Made by a program: the position numbers and the translations under genes. From assembly GCA_001600495.1 (NCBI GenBank), contig BCKE01000043.1:1-64000 (forward strand): DNA of 64,000 nucleotides. The letters are read 5' to 3'. This document shows, one piece after another, positions 1 to 10,684 of this stretch; position 1 is the first letter of the stretch; each line of letters opens with the position of its first letter. This DNA comes from Pilasporangium apinafurcum (taxonomy: Eukaryota; Oomycota; Peronosporomycetes; Pythiales; Pythiaceae). The notes beneath the pieces are model-generated. The model worked only from the letters and a program-made list of their open reading frames with translations. It ran no database searches and had not been told where the DNA came from.

Positions 1-560
1 CGTAGGTGTGAAGTAGGTAGATGGAGCGGATTCTGGACCGTATGGCGCGTTATGGTGGTGGTAGAGCGAACCTTTTTCGCTGTGCATAGTGAGCTATGCT
101 AGTATTTTGTTAAATATTGTTTTATGTGTTTGTATTCTGTCTGTCATGACTGTAGTTGTCACGCGTGTAATCTGTGCATGACTTCTGGTATAGCTATCAC
201 ATGGATGGTCGAAGCATGCGTCTGATTTCGAACTCGAGGTCAGGCAATTAATTTTATGTAGTTAAATGCATATAATGCAGGAAAAGTGTCAGAAATACAT
301 ATAGGTGCATGATATGCAGATGTAAAGGAAGAAAGTAGAAAGATAATTGTAATCAGATTAGGAAAATATACATTCAACGGGTGCTTAGATGTAGTGGTAG
401 CGAACTGTGTCCTCCATCTAATTCACTTTTCATTTTGCCATCAAGTTGCTATCTCCGCCCACCAACGTCCTTGAAGTTTCCCGTATTTCAGCCAATCAGA
501 ATCCGTCAAGTTGACTTTCGTCCAATCATCATCGTCTAGACCCAGTAATCGTCACAGTTA
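1..560. other. Intergenic stretch, no gene seen
   Basis: I see no convincing coding region, RNA gene or repeat structure here. The stretch is AT-rich and runs into the transposase fragment that starts at 561, so it may be the remainder of that decayed element. Confidence 0.4.
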
Positions 561-968
561 GTGCAATCTAGCTCGGATCAAGACTATGAGGTGCATCTCC
601 CGACCACGACCCAGACAGACTCATGTACCTGCGAGAGATTTCAGGAGATGCTCACTCCATGCCGCCATGTATGTGCTTTTGCTCTTCGAGCTGGCGTAGC
701 ACCTGTCAATTTGGTTGGGAGATGCTATTCTGTTGAGATATACAGCCAAACTTACTCAAAAAATCTTCCTACTCTGACGCGCGAGGGTTTGGAAGAACAT
801 GTAGTTCCTATTTTACCTTCTATAATCCCGCGACCACGAGGGAGGCCCAAAAAAGCACGAATCGAGTCAGGATCTCAACTCTCCCAGGCGGAAAATCCTG
901 ATCCACAAAAGTGCAGAACTTGTGGAAAGTCTGGACACAACAGGAGAACTTGCCGGGAGAATCATTAG
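561..968 (+). pseudogene. MULE transposase fragment, C-terminal end only
   Basis: This 135-residue open frame holds the two small zinc modules that end many Mutator-like (MULE/FAR1-type) transposases. A SWIM finger (CTCERF..., then CRHV) lies near residues 22-38, and a CCHC zinc knuckle (CRTCGKSGHNRRTC) sits close to the C-terminus. The DNA-binding part and the DDE catalytic core are missing. The frame ends 30 bp outside the left inverted repeat of the neighbouring MULE, and it runs on the opposite strand to that element's transposase. It is therefore the remnant of a second MULE copy next to, or invaded by, the first. It is not expected to be active. Confidence 0.75.
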
Positions 969-997
969 TGTATTTATGTAATTTATGAAACAGCGGT

Positions 998-1062
998 ATT
1001 TTATAAAAGGGAAAATATAAAAAATACTCCAATTTCAAACTTTAATACAAAAATACTCCAGT
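998..1062 (+). repeat. Left terminal inverted repeat of MULE
   Basis: These 65 bp are the exact reverse complement of 3924-3988. The repeat contains units of about 30 bp built on AAAAATACTCCAGTTTC, and two more imperfect units follow inward to about 1110. The element may extend some tens of bases further out, because both flanks carry related but diverged AATACC-type units. Confidence 0.85.
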
Positions 1063-1646
1063 TTCTAAATTTTAATATAAAAATACTCCAGTTTCATGTA
1101 AAATACGAATACCTTGTAAATCACGTAATTTAACTTGTGACAAATCGCTAACAAGCTTCATGTAATGATGGACGAAGTCAATTTGGTAAGAGCAAGCAGG
1201 AATGAGTCAAGTTGTATTAAAATTTCAACATTACCATAACTTAGCGGTAAAGTCCTTGTGTCAAAAGCGAGAGGTTTGGTTGCATCTAGTAGCATATTGA
1301 ACCTCTCATATCCACACAGCATAGAGCTGCAAAAAGCGACCGATTGTGCGAAGTGCGAACATGTTATCCGCCAGTATGTTAAGAATCAAGCATCAGAGTC
1401 TCCTGATCTGGGTTTAAGACCTGATGGTTTCTATAATCCAAAACCACAGCGGGTCTAGAGATGCAGAGGATAGCCGTTCATATAATACTTTAACAATCAT
1501 GTCATATGTACCACTTGGCTTATATGATCCTACGCGATACAATCACGTAGCAGGTCGCTAGCTAGTACACAATCAGTTAAAAGCACAATATAATTCGATG
1601 AGTGATTAGAAATAAATTGTTGCATTGAATGTTAACAAAGTCAGCA

Positions 1647-3422
1647 TTAAGATTTAGAAGCAGATCTTCGCTTATTGTGTCCAGCAACACCGCATTTTGA
1701 GCAACGAAGTTTCCTCTTTGGCTCACTACTTAGCAGTAACGAAGCAGCTTGGCTTTCTCGGCGTTTGGACTTCTTTGGTCTACCACGTCGTTTATGTATT
1801 GTAGGATGTGTGCATTGTTGAGCTTCAAGCACAGCTTTCAAGATTGGTGGAGACGATGGTAGATCCAACTGCTGACTGTATGCAGTGGCGTAGGTAGCTG
1901 AGGTCCACGTAGAGTCAAAATACTTGTCAACAACATCTAATTGCTTGGGAAATTTGAGACACATTAAAGCATGTTCACACGGCGCTTGCATGTCCTTCAG
2001 GAAACCACAACAACAATCAACTCGGAACTCGGTAAAGATGACTGTGTATTCGATAGGTGGGTTGCCGATACTTGTGTATGACGTGACGAGATATACCGAA
2101 TCGGAGAAAGGTTCAATGTGGAATGAATTATGAGTACCAAGCACTCTCTCTATGCGTTTTGCTGCTTTTTGCGTTAATAAACCCCATGATTCAGGCATTG
2201 TACGATTCGATGCCCATTTTTTCCCGACATACCTCTCAATACCCATTAAACAATCCAGTATTGACAACTTTCTAAGTCCAACGAAAACTCCATTTATGGA
2301 TTCCACGTAATTTGAAGTAAGAATGTTGTAACGAGGACATGGACCGAAACACAATGACCATTTTTCCGGTCCAATGTCCATTAACCACTCCACAGCGCTA
2401 TGGTTTATGTTTCGCATTCGCATTGCTTCTTTGTGAAAATCGTCTTCTGTATGTGCACGAGCGAGCGCCTATGCCCGCTTCCTCAGCTCATGTGACTTGA
2501 ACTTGCGATTAAAATTTTCCATGAGATGTCGGAAACAAAAAAAATGGTGGGGAATACTGTCCATCCTTTCTACTGCAGGAACTAAACCTTTGTCGCGGTC
2601 AGATATGACAAAAGCCGGGGGTTTGTTTGGATTGGAAAGCAAAAACTGCAGGAAGAACGTCCAATTGGCTTGGTTTTCAATAGACACAATAGCTATCCCA
2701 ACAATTTGGATTTCCATATTCCCATTGCAAAAACATGCCACAAGAAGCGTTCCGCCAATCGTCGTTTTCAAAAATGTGCCATCAAGGCACAATTCCTTGC
2801 TTGTATAATGCTCAAATGTGTGAATTCCTTCTCTATATACAATTGCCATTCTCACAAATGTATTGTTCTCAGTTTCAATACATGCCTTGTGTCCGTTAGC
2901 TACAAGCGCATCAAAATACGATGGGAGCAATGAGTACTGCTCTATATCATCTCCATAAAACTCTCGTTTCAATAATTTGCACGCATTCACACAATTGTTG
3001 TACGTAGTTGAATATCCCATTTTTTCAGCTTTCTTTTGAATTGTGATGGGTGTTATATCGCGTCCACGCTCCTGGAAAAGGGTTCTTATTGACTTATCTT
3101 GCACCAATTGCTTCGCAGTCCACTCATTCTTGTACTTAACGCTCGCGACACCAATTTGACAATAATGTGATATAAACTTGGATGGTTTCTTGAACTGAGA
3201 GCTGAATGCAAATCGAGCAATAAATGTGCAGCCTTGAACTGGGCAGATTACCGTATATCACCGTGTGTCACTAACTGCAACTTTATATTGGCGAACAATT
3301 AACTTGTGGTACTCTCTCACGCTTTGAATGATTTCTTCCTTGCTATTATATTCTTGGTTGTCGAAGAACTCTTCCAAGTCCATTTCTTCATCTTCGCCGT
3401 TGTTCAGTAAATTGATTGACAT
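1647..3422 (-). pseudogene. MULE transposase, two in-frame stops
   Basis: One frame runs about 590 codons from the ATG at 3422 and encodes a Mutator-like transposase. An N-terminal FLYWCH/FAR1-like zinc region (about residues 40-90) leads into the MULE core. The core shows DDE residues in CLDGTF, in VISDRDKG and in NYVESING. A SWIM finger (CCCGF..., then CEHALM) and a C-terminal knuckle (CSKCGVAGHNK) follow. The frame is interrupted by TGA at 3258-3260 and TAG at 2469-2471, with no frame change between, so inactivation is recent or the copy depends on another source of transposase. The enzyme would cut and paste the element by binding its inverted repeats in the nucleus. Confidence 0.85.
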
Positions 3423-3923
3423 TGTAGTTAGTGAGCTTGATAAACAACAGGAATATTGTAGAATGGATCAAACATTTGCCAAGACATTGTGGTGATTTCA
3501 AGATAAGAAGCATCATTTGGTGTACACCCTGATGAGCAGGACGAACAGAATAAGAACATGAGGACGTGGAGAGTTTCAGTGTATGTTTGATCAACGCTGC
3601 ATAGTTGCATGTTTTCTTAAAGCACTAATCAATTTTTTTTGGGTCACAAACACACCATAGATATTCAATCAAATGTACTGTGAGTAATGTAAGCTAAACA
3701 TTTCTAATATTGTGCATTTTTCACTTCTCCGACTATTGATCAGAAGCAATTGAGGCTATAATCTACTTATTGGTGAGCTTTCTACAATCTTGTCTGCGCG
3801 ATTGATCGGATTTGACAAGCATTTCTTAATGGCTACAAATGATTAATTGAGCAATAAAGACAGTATACCAAGTAGATTTCAATTAACTGATTAACTTACC
3901 GTACATTCGTGAAATATTACTTC

Positions 3924-3988
3924 ACTGGAGTATTTTTGTATTAAAGTTTGAAATTGGAGTATTTTTTATATTTTCCCTTTTATAAAAT
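3924..3988 (-). repeat. Right terminal inverted repeat of MULE
   Basis: Exact reverse complement of 998-1062 over 65 bp. Outside it, 3989-4060 carries diverged copies of the same AT-rich unit (ACCAGGGTATTTTATAAA, ACAGGGGTATATTATG). Confidence 0.85.
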
Positions 3989-4089
3989 TCCTAGAAACCA
4001 GGGTATTTTATAAATTTTCATTTAAAACAGGGGTATATTATGTATTTGCTCATATATATTTGCTTGAGTGATTATTTACAATTATTCAT

Positions 4090-4530
4090 GGAGCCTGATC
4101 GGCCGAGTCCAAAGTTGATCCGCCGACACCCTTTCCTGCGTCACACTAACAAATTATTAAAAATGTGACGAATTATAAAAAAAATGATGAATTATTCATT
4201 ATTCCATACTAAAAGTATCCTGCAAATCCGAACAAAGTGGAACAGCTTCCCAGTCAGCAACAGCTCGGGCCTCAGTTGCTTACAACTCTCGAGTCTTGTG
4301 CGTTTTGGCGACTTCCAAAGCATTGGCACCGCTTCACTCTGGGCATGTTCTGCGGTTATGTTTCGCTGATCGCAAATGCGGCACTTTCGTCGTGCTCTTT
4401 CCACTGTCTCGAATAGTGAAGGATTTCTTTGAACACTACGAATAATTCACCATTTTTTTTAATAATTTGTCAGTGTAATGGAAGGGCGGTGTCGGTGGAT
4501 CAACTTCGGGGTGTCGGCCGATCAGGCTTC
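4090..4530. mobile_element. MITE, 441 bp, with 8-bp target duplication
   Basis: The ends read GGAGCCTGATCGGCCGA on the left and, in reverse complement, GAAGCCTGATCGGCCGA on the right. The inverted similarity continues imperfectly for about 100 bp inward and includes a shared ACAAATTATTAAAAA block. Both ends are flanked by the direct repeat TTATTCAT (4082-4089 and 4531-4538), which fits an 8-bp target-site duplication. There is no transposase inside, so this is a non-autonomous DNA element. An 8-bp duplication fits hAT; long inverted repeats would also fit a MULE-derived MITE, which more often duplicates 9 bp. Confidence 0.85.
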
Positions 4531-4577
4531 TTATTCATTTATCCTCTATCGTCTCATTTCTCCTGCTGAAAGGATAT

Positions 4578-4790
4578 ATTTTGATATGGCTTTTCAAACG
4601 AAGCAATCCACATCGATAGAAACAGAAACTTGTTTCCAATTCTTCGCAATGAGCTCTTTTCTCCGCTATCCTTCTTTTCATGAACGGATGCGAGGAGATC
4701 GAGTGTGTGGAAAATCAAAGCGATTGTCCAGAAATCGTGGTGCAGTAGTATCGATGCAAAAGAAAGGCAAAGATCACACAAACGAGGTCG
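4578..4790 (+). repeat. Dispersed repeat, copy 1
   Basis: About 210 bp resemble the reverse complement of 48600-48840. Shared blocks include CGCAATGAGCTCTTTT, GTGTGGAAAATCAAAG, GATTGTCCAGAAA and AAAGAAAGGCAAA. A coding-like stretch (ECVENQSDCPE) is kept in both copies but interrupted here. From 4791 to about 5700 I see only short broken frames, including a serine/acid-rich stretch around 4910-5090, so the block is probably a decayed protein-coding transposon of unknown family. It may belong to the Fanzor-like remnant just downstream. Confidence 0.6.
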
Positions 4791-6209
4791 TATGGGACAG
4801 CGGGAGTTTTGAGTGCGTCCATGTCCGTGGTATTACCGTCGACACATCGTTGAGTCGTATACATGACGAGGAAAACCACATCAGCATCTAATCAGAGATA
4901 CCACCATTACATCAAGCATCCTTCTCTGGATTTGATTCTGACATGAGCATCAGCAGTGACTCATCAAGTTCGGAGGCTGAGGATATTAATTTGCAACAGG
5001 AAAATCACTTGGATATCAGTGGTGGCATCATTGTGAACAATCAAAAGTGGGTGAAATGTAACAATGCCATGGTGGATGCTGGAAACACGTAAGACACGTC
5101 TTGTATGGACACGAAGCTTAGAATTAGGACCGAAAACATTTGTGAGATACTTTTATCGAATGTGCCTCATGGAATCACTGAGGGCTCAAATCGTGACCGC
5201 ACAGAGCATCTCTAGTAGTGATATTTATTTTTTGTGAATAGGATTTGATCAAAGGAATGAAGCAATTGTACCCATGAGTTCCACAACGTACCTCCATCCA
5301 TATTTTATAACTCATACTCTGTGCATCACATAAAATCACGAATGGACCCACTAAAAAAATGAAATATAACTGCTTTATTTCACTCAAAGAAAGTAATTCT
5401 TCTGCTGAATCATGACTCGAACTCTGCAATCACCATCAAACAACTCATCACTTCCCATACCCATTCACTCCATTATCATAAGGGTAATGCTGTTCTTGAT
5501 CATTTGCCATGCCTCTCCATGCAACAGTAAACGATTTATCCTCCGAGTACACTCTATTCTTTCTAAATACTGGTAACACTGGATCCTTTGTGCTATCAAG
5601 ACATTTATTGTTTTGTTCTTATCGACTATCACACATTAGATTATTGATGACTGACTGTCATCCATCTTACTTGTCAATCTGATGACATCGCTTCCAGTCG
5701 AAAGGGATGACCAAGTATACATCCTCTGCCAAAGTTCGAGAGATATTTAGTATTTCTCTTGAAACCATTAGAGGTGGGATCTTCAAGGTCTTGTTAACAC
5801 CAGAGCTATCTCAAGTGTTACTGGACACAGAACGCGATTGTATGATCTTGAATCAATTGNTGGTCGTTTGGAACAAGGAATGGATATCATTTCATNATNN
5901 CNATANCAAGATTGACAAAGCGCTANGATCGNCTCTTGTCGAGTTTTATCATCCCAAAATCAATTATCCGATCGTGTACGACAGAAAGTATTGCTATCGA
6001 CTGCTTTCCCAGATAGTAAAGGGATTACCGACATTGGTTCCGATCTCAAATACAACAAGTCAAGACTGTTCAGATTGGTGGAAATGACACGTAGAGAGTA
6101 GATCTTGAGGATTGTGATTACCATCCAAGACCGAATTGAGTACGGATTTCCCGCGCAAATGCACAAAGAGCGTAACATCCAAGTCGTGGTTTACACTGAC
6201 CAACAACTT

Positions 6210-6385
6210 CATCAAGCAAAAATGAAGAGATGGAAGCGCAGAAGATCTTTATATGCCCAAGATGTCTCTTTATCGTGGATCGAAATGTGGACGCTGCTCG
6301 CAACATCTATCTCAAGAATGAAGACAAACTCATCTGGACGCATCGAGCGAGGGTGACCGAGGCTGCTTTCCTCAGGATGTTGTAA
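6210..6385 (+). pseudogene. Fanzor/TnpB-like nuclease remnant, C-terminal end
   Basis: The frame ending with the stop at 6383-6385 reads FICPRC, then VDRNVDAARNI. This is the second half of the TnpB/Fanzor zinc ribbon followed by the RuvC-III motif with its catalytic aspartate. The sequence upstream back to about 5707 is open in other frames and contains several unresolved bases (N) between 5870 and 5935, so it may be the eroded remainder of the same gene; I cannot align that part. It differs from the locus at 33.6-35.2 kb and is clearly older. The family encodes RNA-guided DNA endonucleases carried by transposons. This copy cannot be active. Confidence 0.6.
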
Positions 6386-6755
6386 TTTGTATTAGCTTGC
6401 TAGTGTGGAGAACAACCCATGTTTTGATTGTTTGAAGGAAACTCGAAGTAAACAAACAAAAATCGTCCCTGAGTTGCCAAATGGTAGCTCATATGATCTT
6501 TTTTGTATTTAGCATATTTAGCATATGTTGGATATTATAGTGAGGCATCTGGCTCAGTGATCAATTCGTTCTAGTCGTCCGTATTATTCTATAAATTGAT
6601 AATTGATATACATATTTATTATTACTCATTATGGATTTTTACAAATACCACTCTATCCTTTATAAAGTGATACTGTAGTCAAGAACGTATCGTATATTAG
6701 AGCCAGAACGGTAGATTCCATGATGTTTTCATTATGCACAAATTTGGTCGTGACG

Positions 6756-8116
6756 ATGGAGCAACAGCACCGGGGACCGCTCGGATGGACGGAGATAGAT
6801 CAAGAAATTATCGAGCACCTGCTATTCCCAGACGGCGGCGTAGCATCCTCTGATCCATATTCTCCATCTGGATATCGTTACGAATCGTCGTCAGTGATTG
6901 CTCCAACCAGAACGCCACCGGAACCACTCTCGGTGGAGTTCACAGGTGACACGTTCACTTTCCATCTGTCCCCCAAACCGCCTGCACGCACGAGAAAGTC
7001 GGATGAATATCGCCGAGCAAAGCACCGCGAAGTCCAGCGACGTTTTATGCAGCGAAAGAAGGCACGTCGTTGTGTTGAGTGGCGGTGAAAACATTTGCTA
7101 ATGTTTCATCATGTGTAGGAAGCATTAGAGAAGGTGAAGCAGCAAGCAATTCAACTCGAGAAGAAGGTTGCGTTACTGCGAGTTGTTTCGGAAGAAGTGA
7201 CGCTAAAGCAAGAAAATGATGCATTACTGAAGCAATACCAGATAGCGAGTGCTACTTCATCAAAGGAAGGAATAAATCGTCAGTTGGAGGTGTGTCTCTA
7301 TGTGTGCTGGTGTGACCTTCACATTTGAAATGCTGACGAATATCCCGTGCTAGGATGAAATCACTATTGCACAGTCGCTCTATGAGCTAATTAGCGAGAC
7401 TGAATGGACCGAGGAGATTCGACGAATGTTAGGCGAGATTGACTGTGCCTCGAGCGATCCGTCATTCGTTACCTTGGGGTTCACCGTCATGGGATGGAAC
7501 GATCGGCGGAAGATCGAAGGGTCCACTCTGAAGTTTATCATGTCGAAAGAGTTCCCCCACCTTCGACCATTGACATTCCTTAACGACACATGGGAGAAAA
7601 TTCTGTCTCCTCAACACTATGCCAAATTCTTCAGTCCGTCTCTGCATATCAAGGTGCGCGCATCTGGTTGTGTTGACTAACATATTATTACTATTGTCTC
7701 ATTCATCATTTGTATATGTCTTCATGCTTTAGATGGGAATCTTACAACGTATAAACGACAATGCTGTGGTCATGTACCGCGTTATTCACAACCCGCAAAC
7801 TCACGCTAGATCCCGCTCGGTGGAGTTGTTCGCCCGTTTGCGTGTCAAGTCGGATTATATCCTGATATCTCACAGCTTAGAGGCGCCAAGTGTGGAAAGT
7901 GGTATTGGAGAGCCAAGTACCTGGTCTCGTGTGTCAACGTGGCTCCAGTACTCCCCGTTGACAACCGATAACTCCACCGGATGCCATTTCCGATATGGAG
8001 GATGCTATCGAAAAGTTACATCTGCGTCACTTAAGTACTGGTTAGCCGAGATCTTCTTTATGTCTGTCCGATTCGAGAGTGTGATGGCAAAGCCAGTGTT
8101 TATGATCTGCGATTAG
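6756..8116 (+). CDS. bZIP-like protein with START-like C-terminal domain, paralogue 1
   Basis: Four exons (6756-7061, 7119-7289, 7354-7653, 7733-8116) give 386 residues. The first is followed by a basic region and leucine-zipper-like coil (AKHREVQRRFMQRKK, then KKVALLRVVSEEVTL, residues about 90-140). The last 240 residues form a domain resembling the START/helix-grip fold seen in oomycete bZIP proteins, with GWNDRRKIE and a conserved FRYGGCYRK block. Intron 1 begins GC rather than GT: the two paralogues below have GT at exactly this point and the frame joins only here. The first ATG of the frame is at 6720; 6756 gives the start that matches the paralogues. It is probably a nuclear DNA-binding regulator. 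Known oomycete bZIPs change the invariant asparagine; here His stands in that place. Confidence 0.75.
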
Positions 8117-8840
8117 ACTGGAAGGAATAACGAGATTCTTTGCTCGCTGACCATAGTGTCATGTGCGGTCCATGGCCAATCCAAGAGATTCAGACACAGG
8201 AAAAAAGCACTTCGAAGATCTACACCAAGCCCCGCTTGGCTGGATTGGTGGTATCTTCCGACAGCTGTGCATTCCATTCACTTGAGGTAACACTGGTGAC
8301 TCACGGACAGCAACACAATTAAGTAGCCATATGAAAGCACAGAAAGCAGTCAAACTGCGCCTTATATTCGATCAATTTTCAGATCGAAAAAACTTCAGAA
8401 AGAACGTATCAATACAAACCACATGTTATTTCGCTAATAAGGATGTGATTCAGCGAGTTGTCCTTCATATCCGTTTGCAAGTTTGCTGTTTCAAATTTAT
8501 CAGTTTCTGGGCGGGAATCGGATTTTTGTGGTAAGATTTTCTGGTCGTTTGTTGTACCTATCACACCAAAATACACCAACAACTTAAACGGGAGTGAGCT
8601 ATACCCATCTTGTTGAAGTTGGGTGCAGTTTTACTGCGACATGCCTATTTTATGTGTAATTTTTTCTGTTTTACGTGTTAAAATCCCAGTTTTAGCTTTG
8701 GTAGGAAGTTCAGTCTGGTTTTAAAATCAGAAGGGCAGATGGTACGTTCGCAAGCGACCTTCATTCTGAATGTCACAGCTGCTAAGCCCTTCAGTTGCTT
8801 ATCTGTTGGGCATACACGCTGACTGAAAATTGCTTTGCTC

Positions 8841-10264
8841 ATGCGAGCAATGGAGAAGCGGGACTTTCCGTCCGAGTGGACGGCGACCGATCAGGAAATC
8901 ATCGAGCATCTCTTACTGCCACAGGAGTCGAATGAGCTTCGCGCCCCCAGCCATCCACCGCCGTCCTATATCTCCGCGCTCTACGAGTCTTCTGGTGCGA
9001 CTCTCGGGTCAAGTGGTACCACCAGTACTAGCAGGCAAAGCAATAATCCGAATACCACTACCCACACGATGTCGACCATTCCGAGCGCTCGCTCGCGGTT
9101 GTCCGATGAGGCGCGGAGAGCCAAGCATCGAGAGGTGCAGCGGCGCTTTATACAGCGGAAAAAGGTCGGTGGATGTAAGAAGCAGTACATGTACAGGAAT
9201 GGGAATGAAGCAGTATTTAACATTGCCCTATATGTTATTATAGGAGCAACTGCAGCAGGTGAAGCAACTGGCAAGTCAATTGGAGAAAAAACTGGAATTC
9301 CTTCAGGCTACTTCCCAGAAAATCGCTTTAGAAGAGGAGAATGCGCAATTGCAAATGCAGTGCGAGGCGTCAAATCGCATGCCAAGCAATGACGAGATTA
9401 ATCTAAACTTGGAGGTGCATTTGTCAGTGATGGATCGTTCTTCCATTTGTTGGATATTGACAAGTATGTTCTTGCAACAGGAAGAGATTGCGTGTGCCCA
9501 AGCACACTTTGATCCCATTAGCGACACGGAATGTGCTGAAGTTATTAGGCGGACGCTAGCAGAGATCGACAGCGCATCACACGACCCGACATTCCAGAGT
9601 TTGGGATTTAATCTTATGGGATGGAATGACCGTCGCAAGATCGAGAACTCCACTTTGAAATTTATTATGTCGAAAGAGTTCCCACATATGTGTGCAGTGA
9701 CATTTCTGAATGATACGTGGGCCAAAATTATATCACCAAGACACTATGCAAAGTTTTTCAGCCCGTCATTGCACATCAAGGTATGGGTTCTGTTTAAAGC
9801 TGTGATATTTTGGGATTCAGATGTATTCCTTTTTGTCGTTTTCGGTACGCTGATGACTGATGGACGTGTTCTTGTAGATGGGAATCCTCCAGCACATCAA
9901 TGACAATGTTGTGATCATGTATCGAGTGATTTATAACCCGCAAACTCGCGCCAAGTCTCGTTCAGTGGAGATGTTTTGTCGCATGAGATTGAACAATGGT
10001 TACGTTTTATTTTCCCAGAGCTTGGAGGCGCCTAGCGTAGAGAGAGTCATTGGAAGTATTTATCAATGGACCCGAGTGACAACGTGGTTACAATACACTC
10101 CGTTAACGACGGATGATGCCGATGGATGTCGCTTTGGCTATGGTGGATGCTTTCGGAGGATCGCGGCTGCGTCACTCAAATATTGGCTGATGGAGGTGTT
10201 TTTCATCGTCCTGCGGTTTGAGAGTGTGATGACGAAACCGATATTTATGATTTGTGAAGAGTAA
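8841..10264 (+). CDS. bZIP-like protein with START-like C-terminal domain, paralogue 2
   Basis: Exons 8841-9164, 9244-9414, 9481-9780 and 9878-10264 encode about 393 residues. Exon phases match the copy upstream exactly, and exons 2 and 3 have identical lengths (171 and 300 bp), so the two arose by tandem duplication. The basic region reads AKHREVQRRFIQRKK and is followed by a heptad coil (QQVKQLASQLEKKLEFLQ). A second in-frame ATG at 8850 (MEKRDF) is an alternative start. Intron 1 has a normal GT donor. A Thr/Ser-rich linker of about 50 residues precedes the basic region. The C-terminal domain ends in the shared motif KPIFMIC. A role as transcription factor is inferred. Confidence 0.75.
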
Positions 10265-10684
10265 TGTCAGTTGCTTCACTATTACGGCACTATTGACCCT
10301 GGGCGAATGTTTTGAAATATGGAAAGCTTATAGTAATGAATGGTAAAATGATACCGCTAGCCAGAGGGTTGATCATGCACTGTTATGGACGAGTCGGAGA
10401 CTACGTGCTTTCCCGATGAGATAGAGTGGTTGGATCCAAATTTTGTACATGAAAAACAACAAATTGGTTGTGTGCCATAGTTATCAAATAAACAATTTTT
10501 TGTCTAATGTAGCAATGGGTTCAAAGAGCCACCATTACTCCAGTTCAAGTCATCAGTATATCTCGTTAAAATAAATGGTTACTCGTCCCTAACTAGTCTT
10601 ACTGGCGCTGATTAAGACATCATATACTTTATCGAGTATTATAGCAGTTGAGCAGGCATTATTGTGACGTTGTCAGTGACAACA

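Larger units (their letters stand above)
998..3988 (-). mobile_element. MULE DNA transposon, about 3 kb
   Basis: A perfect 65-bp inverted repeat brackets a MULE transposase on the minus strand. Identical ends suggest fairly recent movement, although the transposase frame now holds two in-frame stops. The 600 bp between the left repeat and the transposase contains a 66-codon open frame (1258-1458) that I do not recognise. I could not fix a target-site duplication because the repeat edges fade into diverged copies of the same short unit. Confidence 0.8.

Noticed and set aside
1258-1458. 66-codon open frame inside the MULE
   Set aside because: No recognisable domain; likely chance or a captured fragment within the element.
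5175-5429. 84-codon minus-strand frame in the repeat-rich left part
   Set aside because: No family resemblance and no neighbours to splice with; left as part of the unassigned region.
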